This document shows positions 34,481 to 42,859 of a DNA stretch of 64,000 bases, one piece after another. Source of the DNA: Rhizobium sp. RCAM05350 (GTDB taxonomy: Bacteria > Pseudomonadota > Alphaproteobacteria > Rhizobiales > Rhizobiaceae); the NCBI GenBank assembly GCA_024426085.1, contig CP087974.1, forward strand, positions 1,364,001-1,428,000. The letters run 5' to 3'. A program made the translations under genes and the position numbers. Each line of letters starts with the position of its first letter. Position 1 is the first letter of the stretch. The notes beneath the pieces are model-generated. The model was not told the origin of the DNA. It saw only the letters and a list, made by a program, of their open reading frames with translations, and did no database searches.

Positions 34481-35539
34481 CTATGCCGCGACCGGCGTCA
34501 CCTCGACGGTCAGATGCGACAATCCGGAGAGCTTGGCGAGCTTTTCCTTATAGAAGGCCGGCGGGTGCGGATTGGCGGTGGCAATGGCGACGATGGCCGC
34601 ATTGTGTCCCGGGCCGACCTGCCAGACGTGCAGGTCGGTGATTGTCTCCTGCGGCGTTTCGATCCGCTGGCGGATTTCCGACTGCAGGTCGGCGACCGCA
34701 TCGGTCGCGTCGATGAGGATCAGGCCGGTCTGGCGGATGAGGCCATAGGACCAGCGGGCGATGACCAATGCGCCGACAATACCCATGGCCGGATCGAGCC
34801 AGAGCCAGCCGTAGATGCTGCCGGCCAGAAGAGCGAGAATGGCCAGCACCGAGGTCAGCGCATCGGCCATCACATGCAGATAGGCGGAACGCAGATTGTT
34901 GTCGATGCCGGCCGTTGGTGCAGGATGGCCGTGATGGCTGTGCCCCTCGTGACCGTGAGCCTCGTGGCTTTGGCCGTCATGATCGTGATGATGGTGTCCG
35001 CCGGCAGGCTGGGCCTTTGCGCCATGTGAATGCGCAGCATGCGAATGAGCCCCATGGGAGTGACCGCCATGCGAATGACCAAGATGCTGGTGATCATCCT
35101 TGAGCAGGAAGGCGGAGACGAGGTTGACGGCAAGGCCGGCGACCGCCACGGCAATCGCCTGCGAAAAGCTGATCTGGACGGGATTGGCGAGCCTCAACAG
35201 GCTTTCCCAGCCGATCAGCAGCGCGATCAGGGCGAGAACGATAGCGCTGGCGAAACCGGCGAGATCGCCGAGCTTGCCGGTGCCGAAGGTGAAACGCGGA
35301 TTGCGCGCCTGGTGCCGTGCATAGAGATAGGCAAGCGCCGTGATCAGCATGGCGCCGGCATGGGTGGACATGTGCCAGCCATCGGCGACCAAGGCCATGG
35401 AGCCATAGATGCTACCGGCGGCAATCTCGGCCACCATCATCGTTGCGGTAAGCGCAATGACCAGCCAGACGCGGCGCTCGTTGCGCTGATGGTCGGCGCC
35501 GAGGAAGACATGTTCGTGAGCCAGATGTTCTGTCGGCAT
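34481..35539 (-). CDS. dmeF: DmeF cation-diffusion-facilitator metal efflux protein
   Basis: 352 residues, intact. Six membrane helices carry the CDF metal site (MALVADGWHMSTHAGAM and YLHVMADALTSVLA). The loop between helices four and five is a very long His-rich stretch (about 20 His over residues 150-215), typical of DmeF, which exports Co2+ and Ni2+. The C-terminal cytosolic domain (ITDLHVWQVGPGHNAAIVAI) is present. It lies 27 bases downstream of dmeR on the same strand, so the pair is an operon. Confidence 0.95.
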   Translation of the reverse strand: MPTEHLAHEHVFLGADHQRNERRVWLVIALTATMMVAEIAAGSIYGSMALVADGWHMSTHAGAMLITALAYLYARHQARNPRFTFGTGKLGDLAGFASAIVLALIALLIGWESLLRLANPVQISFSQAIAVAVAGLAVNLVSAFLLKDDHQHLGHSHGGHSHGAHSHAAHSHGAKAQPAGGHHHHDHDGQSHEAHGHEGHSHHGHPAPTAGIDNNLRSAYLHVMADALTSVLAILALLAGSIYGWLWLDPAMGIVGALVIARWSYGLIRQTGLILIDATDAVADLQSEIRQRIETPQETITDLHVWQVGPGHNAAIVAIATANPHPPAFYKEKLAKLSGLSHLTVEVTPVAA

Positions 35540-35566
35540 GGAGCCATTCCCTTCAAGGTCAGTGTG

Positions 35567-35840
35567 TCAACGCACATAGGTCCGCAGCACTGCGGACAAT
35601 TCGTCGACGGCCCTCAAGCGGTCCGCATCGTTTTCGGCCATAAGCACGTGCTCCCGCAGATGATCTTCCATGACCTCGCCTGTCAGCCCGTTTAGGGCGC
35701 CGCGAATGGATGAAAGAAGCTGCAGGATATCGCCACAAGGCGTTTCCACCTCCAGCGCCCGCTCGACAGCCTCAAGCTGCCCCTTCAGGCGGGCGCACCC
35801 GCGCCAGCAATTTTGTTTTCTCACGAACGGTATGGGACAT
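35567..35840 (-). CDS. dmeR: DmeR, RcnR/CsoR-family Ni/Co-responsive repressor, one frameshift
   Basis: About 90 residues after repair: MSHTVREKTKLLARVRRLKG, QLEAVERALE, then PCGDILQLLSSIRGALNGL and EVMEDHLREHVL. The N-terminal His, the Cys of PCGD and His residues of DHLREH match the Ni/Co ligands of RcnR-type repressors. An extra C near 35803 breaks the N-terminus. ATG 35840 has AAGGAGG seven bases upstream. Metal binding releases the repressor from the operator just upstream, turning on dmeRF. Confidence 0.9.
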
Positions 35841-35850
35841 TTTGCCTCCT

Positions 35851-35875
35851 TATAATATAGGGGGTATAGTATATT
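35851..35875. promoter_or_regulatory. DmeR operator
   Basis: AT-rich arms (TATAATATA and TATAGTATATT) flank a GGGGG core, 11 bases upstream of the dmeR start. On the minus strand it reads ACTATACCCCCTATATTATA, very close to the DmeR box reported in rhizobia, with the G/C tract that RcnR/CsoR proteins require. It overlaps the likely minus 10 region of the dmeRF promoter. Confidence 0.82.
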
Positions 35876-35978
35876 TGTCGAGCTATGAAAAGGCTGTAAT
35901 GCCGTTGCGGGACCGCGCGCGACTTCGACAGGACGTCTGCCATCACGGCCAGCGACGTCGACTGTTTCGCAGCGCCAT

Positions 35979-36000
35979 GCCGCGGCTTAAAAACCGCGGC
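35979..36000 (-). terminator. Terminator downstream of the beta-lactamase gene
   Basis: GCCGCGG and CCGCGGC form a 7-bp stem with loop CTTAAAAA, ten bases beyond the stop of the beta-lactamase gene on the minus strand. The stem is strong; there is no T tail, so the assignment is moderate. Confidence 0.5.
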
Positions 36001-36009
36001 CGCCTGAAC

Positions 36010-36895
36010 TCACGCCACCATTGCGGCGATCAGCTTGCCCACTTCGCCAAACACCGGCTCAAGCTCCTTGGTCGGCTTCTTGCCCTCGGCGATATAGACC
36101 GACGCCAGGATCGTATGGCCCTCGGCCGGGCGCATGAAGCCGATATCGCCGGCCTCGCCGCGGCCGCTGGTGCCGGTCTTTTCACCGATGGTCCAGCCCT
36201 TCGGAAGCCCTGCCCTCAGACGCCGGTCGCCGGTGGTATTGGCAACGAGCCAGGCGGCGAACTGATCGCGCGACGATGGCGACAGCACATCCTCAAGCAG
36301 CAGCTTGCCGAGCGTCTCCGTCATTGCCTTCGGCGTCGTCGTATCGCGTGGGATCACCGATCTTTGCCTCGTTGAGGTCCGGCTCTACGCGGTCGAGGCG
36401 GGTCGTGCTGTCGCCGATCGAGCGCAGCCAATCCGTCAGTCCCTTCGGACCACCAAAGCTCGCCAGAAGCAGGTTGCCTGCAGCATTGTCGCTGTAGCGG
36501 ACCGTGGCATCGCAGAGTTCGCCCACCGTCATGCCGCCGCCGACATGCTTTTCGACGACCGGCGAATAGGACAGAAGGTGTTTCTTCGAAATCGAAATCC
36601 GCCGGTCCAGCTTTTCCTCGCCTTTATCGACCCGCGCCAGTGCGAAGGCCGCGGCCAGCGCCTTGAAGGTCGAACACATGGCAAAGCGCTCGTCCGGCCG
36701 GTGGGCGAAGGACGCCTTGGTCTTTGTATCGAGGACATAGACGCCAAGCCGGCCGCCGGTTTGTTTTTCCAGCGCAGCCAGCTGCTTTTCAATCTCCTTG
36801 CCTGCGGCAAAGACCATTTTCGGAGCTAGGCCGATGCTGGGCAGGAGCAGGCCGGAGCCGATGATGAAGGAGCGGCGATTGAACGTGAACGACAT
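36010..36895 (-). CDS. Class A beta-lactamase, Tat-exported, one frameshift
   Basis: About 294 residues. The start MSFTFNRRSFIIGSG carries a twin-arginine signal, then LAPKMVFAAGKEIEKQ. The serine beta-lactamase motifs are all present: SxxK in AMCSTFKALA, SDN in RYSDNAAGN, Glu in RVEPDLNEA, and KTG in GEKTGTSGRG. It would hydrolyse penicillins and perhaps cephalosporins in the periplasm. An extra A near 36349 joins PTR to DTTTPKAM in another frame. A perfect palindrome upstream may be an operator; no ampR-like regulator is adjacent. Confidence 0.92.
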
Positions 36896-36950
36896 GCGAT
36901 GGGTTCTCCGTGGATGATTGTGTGGCGGCACCAACGCCTTGATCGCAATA

Positions 36951-36962
36951 GCTAATATTAGC
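36951..36962. promoter_or_regulatory. 12-bp palindrome upstream of the beta-lactamase gene
   Basis: GCTAATATTAGC is a perfect palindrome 56 bases upstream of the beta-lactamase start. Position suggests a promoter or operator element. No other copy was noticed in the window. Confidence 0.35.
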
Positions 36963-37125
36963 CATCCATCAACCATATGTTGTGCGCTGGAGACAATGGG
37001 TAGGCAGTGAATGTGGCCGGTCTTGGCCGGAAACATGGCGGTCCGGAATCTTGTTTCGGCCGCAAAAATTAACGCATCCAAGAATTCCCGTTGACATTTC
37101 TCCGGAAAAGGCGACATTGCCCGCC

Positions 37126-37176
37126 ATGATCAGAACCGCGAACATCGCCCGTTGGTATTTTACGCTGCTCCCATAG
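37126..37176 (+). CDS. Leader peptide with Trp-Tyr-Phe codons, probably leaderless
   Basis: A 16-codon frame MIRTANIARWYFTLLP ends at TAG 37174-37176. Codons 10, 11 and 12 are Trp, Tyr and Phe. A perfect minus 35 box TTGACA lies at 37091-37096, so transcription would start at about 37126, that is, at the ATG itself, as known for the trpL leader of rhizobia. The stop lies just before segment 2 of the downstream alternative hairpins. Together these features fit a leader peptide whose translation senses aromatic amino acids. Promoter position and function are inferred. Confidence 0.65.
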   Translation: MIRTANIARWYFTLLP

Positions 37177-37178
37177 GT

Positions 37179-37249
37179 GCGGCTGTCTGATTTCGTTCAA
37201 ACAAGCCGCCATCAGGCGGCTTTTGTTTTTGGACGGCACCTGATGGCGG
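37179..37249 (+). promoter_or_regulatory. Attenuator-like alternative RNA hairpins and terminator upstream of GNAT gene
   Basis: AAGCCGCC (37203-37210) and GGCGGCTT (37215-37222) form a perfect 8-bp hairpin followed by TTGTTTTT, a good intrinsic terminator. GCGGCT (37179-37184), just after the leader stop codon, can pair with AGCCGC (37204-37209) and would prevent the terminator. A third element, CCTGATGGCGG (37239-37249), is the exact complement of CCGCCATCAGG (37206-37216). A ribosome stalled at the Trp-Tyr-Phe codons would leave 37179-37184 free; a ribosome at the stop would cover it. Confidence 0.7.
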
Positions 37250-37266
37250 GAAAGCCATAAGGAGCC

Positions 37267-37773
37267 ATGAAATGCTGCAGACTGCCACCCCGACATCCCC
37301 TCTTCCTCTCGCCACGCGCGCCGATGGTCACCATCCGCACTGCCAAGCAACGTGACTTGGCCGAGTTGCGTGAATTGATCACCGAGCTTGCCGCCCATCA
37401 TGGCGATGCCGCCGCCGTGACCCCGGAAAATCTCGAGCGCGACCTGTTCGGCCGCATGCCCTGGATCACAGCACTTGTGGCCGAGGCCGCAGGCGAGCTG
37501 ATCGGTTACGCCATCCTCGTGCCGCTCTACCGCGCCCAGCAGGGTGCGCGCGGCATGGAACTGCATCATCTCTATGTCCGCTCCGCCCATCGCGGCACCG
37601 GTATTGGCCGCCATCTCGTCGCCAAGGCCCGCGAACAGGCCCGTATGGCCGGCGCCACCTACATGTCCGTCAGCGCCGCCACCGGCAATTTCCAGGCACA
37701 CCGCTTCTATGAATCGGAAAATTTTACGCCCGGTCCGGTGACCGGCATGCGCTATCTGCAGACGCTCGCCTGA
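37267..37773 (+). CDS. GNAT-family N-acetyltransferase
   Basis: About 168 residues. MVTIRTAKQRDLAELRELIT begins the GNAT domain; the acetyl-CoA loop is HHLYVRSAHRGTGIGRHLVA and the final motif is AHRFYESENFTPGPVTGM. ATG 37267 has AAGGAG only two bases away. ATG 37272, with better spacing, opens another frame that would need a frameshift near 37318, and the internal ATG 37321 begins the conserved part. The gene sits directly behind the attenuator-like leader with aromatic codons, so its substrate may be an aromatic amino acid or derivative. That is inference. Confidence 0.82.
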   Translation: MKCCRLPPRHPLFLSPRAPMVTIRTAKQRDLAELRELITELAAHHGDAAAVTPENLERDLFGRMPWITALVAEAAGELIGYAILVPLYRAQQGARGMELHHLYVRSAHRGTGIGRHLVAKAREQARMAGATYMSVSAATGNFQAHRFYESENFTPGPVTGMRYLQTLA

Positions 37774-37799
37774 GGCGGGCGATTTTTAAGGCAGCAGCA

Positions 37800-37843
37800 T
37801 TATGGCCATGGGCGCGTTCGAAAGAACGCGCCCATGGCCATAA
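37800..37843. terminator. Perfect 20-bp hairpin with GAAA loop
   Basis: TTATGGCCATGGGCGCGTTC is followed by GAAA and its exact complement. It lies between the convergent GNAT gene and the diheme cytochrome gene, and a bidirectional terminator is likely. The stem is unusually long and perfect for this window. Confidence 0.75.
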
Positions 37844-37871
37844 ACACTTCTTGTCGCTCCAACCACCCTAT

Positions 37872-38809
37872 TTAATCGCCGGCACCGCCTTTAAATACGC
37901 CTGCAATCGCCTCCCGGTCCGATGCTGGCAGCTTTGCCATGTTCTTCTGCACCTCGACCATCGAGCCGCCGGCGGAATCGAATTCAGGCGTGAAGCCGGT
38001 TTCGAGGTAGTTGACCATATCGCTCTCGCTCCATGAGCCGATACTTTTCGAGCCCGGCGTGATGTTGGGAATGCGGCCCTCGCCTTCCGGATTGGGCGCG
38101 CCCGCCAGCCACTGCGCTGTCTCGGAAACCGCCGAGCGCATTGCGCGGCGTGTGGCACTCGCCGCAATGGCCGGGGCCTTCGACGAGATACTGGCCGCGG
38201 GCGATTTTCGGATTGGCCGTATCGACCGTGACGCGCGGCTTGTCGGTGAAGAACAGGAGCTTCCAACCGCCGAGCGTCAGGCGGATGTTGAACGGGAATG
38301 GCAGATCATGCGGCGGCGCGACATTGGCGCTCTTCGGCAGGGTTCTCAGGAAACCCCAGAGGTCGTTGACATCCTTCTGCGTCATCCGGGCATAGGAGCC
38401 ATAGGGAAACGACGGATAGAGATGTTCGCCCTGTTTGCCGACGCCGCGCGTCATCGCGTTGCCGAATTCGGCAAGTGTCCAGCTGCCGATGCCGGCTGTT
38501 TCTGTCCGGAGAGATATTGGGCACATGGAACGTGCCGAACGGGCTTTTCAGCGGCAATCCCCCGGCCAGAACCAGCTTGGCATCGCCTTCGGATTTGGGT
38601 GCCGCGTGACAACTGGTGCAGCCGCCCGCCCAGAACACCTGCTCGCCATTGGCGAGATCCGGCTCGCCGAGCCCATCCCAATGCGACGCGGGCCATGGCT
38701 CGGGCCTGGTCAGGAACCAAGCGGCGCCACCGGCCACCACGCCGACCAAGACCACCGCCGTTACCAGCCTTCGAACCCCGCGCCCATAAGCCCTATCCTC
38801 TCGGCTCAT
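37872..38809 (-). CDS. Membrane-anchored diheme cytochrome c, two frameshifts
   Basis: About 312 residues. An N-terminal membrane anchor (LVTAVVLVGVVAGGAAWFLT) precedes two class I cytochrome domains with heme motifs CTSCH and CGECH. Between them ISPDETAGIGSWTLAEFGNA and FPYGSYARMTQKDVNDLWGF resemble the cytochrome subunits of periplasmic dehydrogenases. The last part (NITPGSKSIGSWSESDMVNY) repeats this motif. A T inserted at 38503 on the plus strand (CG to CTG) and an extra T near 38125 shift the frame. The partner dehydrogenase is not next to it. Confidence 0.88.
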
Positions 38810-38820
38810 CCGAAAAACAT

Positions 38821-38856
38821 CTTTGGCGCGCCAAGCTCAAGCCCGGCGCGCCAAAG
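38821..38856. terminator. 12-bp inverted repeat between two cytochrome genes
   Basis: CTTTGGCGCGCC and GGCGCGCCAAAG enclose a 12-base loop. It lies between the cytochrome c' gene (upstream on the minus strand) and the diheme cytochrome gene, so it may terminate or attenuate transcription from one into the other. Confidence 0.6.
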
Positions 38857-38887
38857 AATTCCATTCTGGGGGACAAGACCCGCCATC

Positions 38888-39331
38888 TCATTTCTTGAGG
38901 CGGTAGGTCTCGTGACAGGTGCCGCAATTCTTGCCGATGACGCCGAGGGCTGCGCCAACGCCGGCCTGGTCTGCCGGAAGCTGGGCGAGCGTCGCATCGA
39001 CATCCGTGCCAAGCTTGGCGGCCTTCGCCTTGAAGTCGTCGACGTTCTCCCGGATCTTCGGGCTCGCTTCCGATTCCATTCCGGTTTCCGAGCCTGCCGG
39101 GAACTGATCGGGGAAGGCTTTGACGTTTTTGCTGATCGTTTCCAGCGACGCGGTGACGACGGCGGCGTCATAGGGTTTTTCACCCTTGGCGATGGCAGCA
39201 AGCGCGCCCACCGATTGGCCGACACCCTTCATCAGCCCCTGGCGGACCTCCTGCGGCTCTCCGGCCGCCATCACTGCAGTCATTCCGCTGCTGGCGATGG
39301 CAATGGCAATAATCACGGCTCTCAGCTTCAT
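38888..39331 (-). CDS. Cytochrome c' (class II cytochrome c)
   Basis: 147 residues, intact. A signal peptide MKLRAVIIAIAIASSGMTAV (cleaved at VMAAGE) is followed by a four-helix bundle: EVRQGLMKGVGQSVGALAAI, ASPKIRENVDDFKAKAAKLG. The single heme site CGTCHETYRLKK is at the very C-terminus, the mark of cytochrome c'. The family binds NO and protects against nitrosative stress. The start is ATG 39331. Confidence 0.93.
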   Translation of the reverse strand: MKLRAVIIAIAIASSGMTAVMAAGEPQEVRQGLMKGVGQSVGALAAIAKGEKPYDAAVVTASLETISKNVKAFPDQFPAGSETGMESEASPKIRENVDDFKAKAAKLGTDVDATLAQLPADQAGVGAALGVIGKNCGTCHETYRLKK

Positions 39332-39505
39332 GAAATTCTCCCGGTACGACGAAGCCACAGCGGGCTTTGATGCGGCTTTCCTGTCGATGCGCCGGCATGA
39401 TTGCATGTTGCAATCACGAAGGAAGTAACATTTTTTTGAGATCAAGTTTATCTCGTGTTATCGCAACAGCTTGAATTAACAGGAGTATTTTACTCATATT
39501 AAACC

Positions 39506-40147
39506 CTATGAAGCCACCGATACCCAACCTTGCCACGCGGTCAGCGCTGCCACTGCGATCAGCACCACGCCGGCCGTCTTGCCGATGATTGCCGTGGCAC
39601 GCGGGCTTGAAACGATGACATCGCGGCTACGGCCGGCGGCAAGCGCCAGGCTGCCATAGACGGCAAGCTGGGTCAGCGAGATCATGATCGCCATGATCAG
39701 TGCCTGCGACCAGAGCGACCCGAACTGGGGTTTCAGGAACTGCGGGTAGACCGCGAGCATGAACAGATAGGCCTTGGGATTGAGGATGCTGGTCAAGGCA
39801 CCGCGGCGAAAGCTCGTCCAGAGCGACAGCCGGGCGCCTAGTTCGACCGAGGCGATGGCGATGCTGCTTCGGGCAAGCGACAGGCCGATCCAGGCGATGT
39901 AGCCAGCCCCGAGCAACAGCAGCACGTTGAAGAGTTCCGGCACCAGATGCAGCAGGAAGCCGACGCCGAGCGCCGCATAGAGCGTGTGGAAAACGCCGCC
40001 CGCCATGATGCCGGCCGTCGCCGTCAATCCCGACGCCCGGCCGCCGGTCAGCGCATTGGCCATCACAAAGACCATATCCATGCCGGGCACGATGATGATG
40101 CCGAAGAGAAGGGTGAAGAACAGCCAGAGGTTTTCTGCATAGGTCAT
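39506..40147 (-). CDS. LysE/RhtB-family amino-acid exporter
   Basis: 213 residues, intact, with six predicted membrane helices. MTYAENLWLFFTLLFGIIIV, then PGMDMVFVMANALTGGRASG and GIMAGGVFHTLYAALGVG match the first helices of LysE. GALTSILNPKAYLFMLAVYP is the conserved second motif. It exports amino acids or related compounds. A WYL-type regulator starts 139 bases away in the opposite direction and may control it. Confidence 0.92.
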   Translation of the reverse strand: MTYAENLWLFFTLLFGIIIVPGMDMVFVMANALTGGRASGLTATAGIMAGGVFHTLYAALGVGFLLHLVPELFNVLLLLGAGYIAWIGLSLARSSIAIASVELGARLSLWTSFRRGALTSILNPKAYLFMLAVYPQFLKPQFGSLWSQALIMAIMISLTQLAVYGSLALAAGRSRDVIVSSPRATAIIGKTAGVVLIAVAALTAWQGWVSVAS

Positions 40148-40285
40148 GTCAGTTGTCCGTCTTTCAAGAAGATGAGCGCATTTGGTACGGTGCTTGTTTT
40201 TCAAGTACTTGATGACATGTTATAGTCCCACCCAACTGACAGGGTTCTGTCAGGAGCGTTTTGCCTGATGACGAAAAGGTGGCCC

Positions 40286-41083
40286 ATGCGCAAGGCGTCG
40301 CGACTGTTCGAGATCATCCAGATCCTGAGGCTTGCGACCCGACCGGTCACGGCGGCGCAGATCGCCAAAAATCTGGAAGTGACCGTGCGCTCGATCTACC
40401 GGGATATCGCCGCACTTCAGGCAATGCGGGTGCCGATCGAGGGCGGGCGCGGCATCGGCTACATCATGCGGCCCGGCTTCGACCTGCCGCCGCTGATGTT
40501 TTCCATCGAGGAAACGGAGGCGATCGTGCTGGCCCTGGCGCTGCTTGAGCGCACCGGCGACGAGGAACTGAAGGAGGCGGCCCGGCGCGTTAACCAGAAG
40601 ATCGCCGGCGCGATACCGGTGCCGCTGCGCCAAATCTTGCACTCCAAGGCGCTGCATGCCTGGGGCACGATCGCGCCGCCGCCGTCCGGGCTTGATCTTG
40701 CCCTGGTGCGCCGGGCGATCCGAGACGAACAGAAGCTGATGCTCGACTATCGCGACGAATTCGGCCGCGCCAGCGAACGCACTATCAGGCCCTTGGCTCT
40801 GATCTACTATTCCGCCACCGCCGTCGTCGTCGCCTGGTGCGAACTGCGCCAGGCCATCCGCAATTTCCGCGCCGACCGGGTGGAGAATTGCGAGGAGACG
40901 GACGGGTATTTCCGGGGTGAAGGCGATGGCTTGCGGGATTTGTGGATCAGGGGTGGCGAACCAATGCTGAATCCGGTCCGCTCCTCCCCTCGATTGGCTA
41001 AGGAACGATGTTATTTCGTCGCGCCGTGTGCCGGTCCCTCTTCCTTGACTGAGCGCGGCGTCGGAGCGGTGATCACCCCGTGA
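40286..41083 (+). CDS. YafY-type HTH and WYL-domain regulator
   Basis: About 265 residues. The N-terminal HTH_11 domain (ASRLFEIIQILRLATRPVTA, VRSIYRDIAALQAMRVPIEG) is followed by the WYL ligand domain (ALIYYSATAVVVAWCELRQA, IRNFRADRVEN). ATG 40286 has AAGGTGG upstream; an in-frame ATG at 40268 is an alternative. The last 35 residues look unlike the family, so an unrecognised frameshift near 40950 probably extends the frame, which also overlaps the next gene by 73 bases. It is divergent from lysE. Confidence 0.87.
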   Translation: MRKASRLFEIIQILRLATRPVTAAQIAKNLEVTVRSIYRDIAALQAMRVPIEGGRGIGYIMRPGFDLPPLMFSIEETEAIVLALALLERTGDEELKEAARRVNQKIAGAIPVPLRQILHSKALHAWGTIAPPPSGLDLALVRRAIRDEQKLMLDYRDEFGRASERTIRPLALIYYSATAVVVAWCELRQAIRNFRADRVENCEETDGYFRGEGDGLRDLWIRGGEPMLNPVRSSPRLAKERCYFVAPCAGPSSLTERGVGAVITP

Positions 41084-41241
41084 TTCGGATCCTCGACATC
41101 CTGCCCCTTCGAGCCATCGGCCGCCGTCGCGCGTTCATGCTCGTGGTTGTCGCGCCGCGTCTGGCGAAGGGCCGTTGCCTCGTCGATAAGGGCGGTCAGT
41201 TCCTGTTCGGACAGGTCGGATAGGTCAAAGGTCGTCGCCAC
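41011..41241 (-). CDS. Small acidic hypothetical protein
   Basis: 76 residues. GTG 41241 is chosen because AAGGAGG lies six bases upstream. The sequence is charged and disordered-looking: TTFDLSDLSEQELTALIDEA, then RQTRRDNHEHERATAADGSK. There is no membrane helix. I do not recognise the family. It may be a rhizobial orphan; overlap with the end of the WYL gene is probably due to a frameshift in that gene. Confidence 0.5.
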   Translation of the reverse strand: MATTFDLSDLSEQELTALIDEATALRQTRRDNHEHERATAADGSKGQDVEDPNHGVITAPTPRSVKEEGPAHGATK

Positions 41242-41346
41242 GGCAGCCTCCTTGGCAGGTTTCAATCTTTGCTAAACGCGACTTGGCAAAACGGCGCATG
41301 CGCCACAAAATTTAGTCAGATCCGGCGGAGATTGGCGGAGCCGCGC

Positions 41347-42198
41347 CTAAGCCCCGGTCCGCAGCACCCGGCTCACTTCGCGCCCAAACCCTTCGATCTC
41401 GATCCGGTCGTCAAAGACCGCGACGATCGCGAAGGTGTTTTGGTTCTCGGTATCGACCATGCCCTTGAACGTCACGAACGGACTCCCGTCGACTTCGCCG
41501 AAATTGCCTTCGTGATTGTGGCCGCAGAAATAGCCGCGGAAGCAGGGAAAACCGGTGAGCAGATCGACGATCCGCGCGCTGTCCCACATGTTGTGACTAT
41601 TGGCCGGGAAGACCGGGTAGTGGCCGAGAACGAGAACGGCCTCGCCATCGGCCTGCGCCTTTTCCATGACATCGGTCAGCCACTGGAATTGTTCCTCGCT
41701 CAGCGAGCCGTTCCAGGTCTGCGCGTTGATGGCACCTTCGGCGACAAGTGCGCTTAGCCGCTCTGTTGCCAGCGCCGTGCGCGGATCATCCGGCGGAGCG
41801 GAAAAGGTGCTGACATCGCTGCCATCCAGCACGACGAAGCGCCAGGTGCCGATGGCGAAATCATAGTAACGGCCGGGCATGCCGAGCCGTCCGGCGATAG
41901 CGGCCCGATGCTCCAGTGCAACCGCGAAATCATGATTGCCGAGCAGGAACAGGGCCTTGTGCCTCAGCGTCTCATAGATCGGCAGAATATCGTCGAAACT
42001 GTTCCAGTCGCGGTCGATGATATCGCCGAGCGTCATGACGAAATCGAGTTCCGTCGCGTTGAACACGGCGATGGCCTCAGTGAGCTTGGCGGGGCTGCGG
42101 GCATAGTGCCGGTTGAGCGCCGCGTGCGGCGCGATATCGGCATATTGCGGATCGGCGACGATGCCGAAGCGCAGGATGGGGGAGGATATATCGGTCAT
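41347..42198 (-). CDS. Calcineurin-like metallophosphoesterase (ADPribase-Mn-like)
   Basis: 283 residues, intact. The dimetal site motifs are in order: GIVADPQYADI, MTLGDIIDRDW, LFLLGNHDFAV, LVLGHYPVF and YFCGHNHEGNFG. There is no signal peptide. The family includes Mn2+-dependent ADP-ribose/CDP-alcohol pyrophosphatases that act in the cytosol. It is a single-gene unit between a small hypothetical gene and an Lrp regulator. Confidence 0.9.
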   Translation of the reverse strand: MTDISSPILRFGIVADPQYADIAPHAALNRHYARSPAKLTEAIAVFNATELDFVMTLGDIIDRDWNSFDDILPIYETLRHKALFLLGNHDFAVALEHRAAIAGRLGMPGRYYDFAIGTWRFVVLDGSDVSTFSAPPDDPRTALATERLSALVAEGAINAQTWNGSLSEEQFQWLTDVMEKAQADGEAVLVLGHYPVFPANSHNMWDSARIVDLLTGFPCFRGYFCGHNHEGNFGEVDGSPFVTFKGMVDTENQNTFAIVAVFDDRIEIEGFGREVSRVLRTGA

Positions 42199-42271
42199 GC
42201 GCGCTGCTTAGATCAGCTCTGTGACGGAGCGGTGACGCGGACGCGCCTCCACCCAAAATCCGCAGCATGGC

Positions 42272-42748
42272 TCACAGCCTTTGCAGCAGGGCACGGCCGA
42301 TGGCTTTGGGCGGCTCACTGCGTAATACCAGCGATGTGGTCACCGCTCCGTATCGGGCAATCGTATCGACGATCGTCTCCAGTTCTCCCGGTGTCGGAAC
42401 CAGCACCTTTACGAGAAAACAATCCTCGCCGGTCAGGCGCAAAACCTCCATCACATGCGGCATTTCGGAAAACAGTTTGAGGCAGGCGCGGATATGGTCA
42501 TGCGTCGTGCGCAGGCGGATGACCGCTATCATTCCCAGGCCGATGACTGCTGCATCGATGCGCGCGCCATAGCCGGAGATGATGCCTTTCTCCTCCAGCC
42601 GTTTGACGCGCTCCGATGTCGCCGGCTGGGAGAGCCCAACCCGGCGCCCCAGCTCTGAAATCGCGATGCGGCCGTTTTCCTGCATCACCTCGATAATCGC
42701 AATATCGGTCGGGTCGAGCATAGGTCGATCCATGTCTGCCATTCCCAT
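42272..42748 (-). CDS. Lrp/AsnC-family transcriptional regulator
   Basis: 158 residues, intact. The N-terminal HTH reads LDPTDIAIIEVMQENGRIAI, SELGRRVGLSQPATSERVKR. The C-terminal RAM domain (IRLRTTHDHIRACLKLFSEM, EVLRLTGEDCFLVKV) binds amino acids. The divergent gene at 42860 encodes a small hydrolase and is its likeliest target, along with its own promoter. Confidence 0.93.
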   Translation of the reverse strand: MGMADMDRPMLDPTDIAIIEVMQENGRIAISELGRRVGLSQPATSERVKRLEEKGIISGYGARIDAAVIGLGMIAVIRLRTTHDHIRACLKLFSEMPHVMEVLRLTGEDCFLVKVLVPTPGELETIVDTIARYGAVTTSLVLRSEPPKAIGRALLQRL

Positions 42749-42859
42749 GTCTCACCTTAAATCCATCGGCAATGCCCGGCATTTTCCGATGAACTCTCAT
42801 TCCAAACCGGCGCCATGTCCACCATTTTTGTTGGGTTCACGATACTTTCAGGAGAGACC

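Noticed and set aside
36982..37176. A 64-codon protein that includes the leader peptide as its end
   Set aside because: The first 48 codons have no ribosome site and look random; the TTGACA box and the downstream hairpins fit a short leader starting at 37126 instead.
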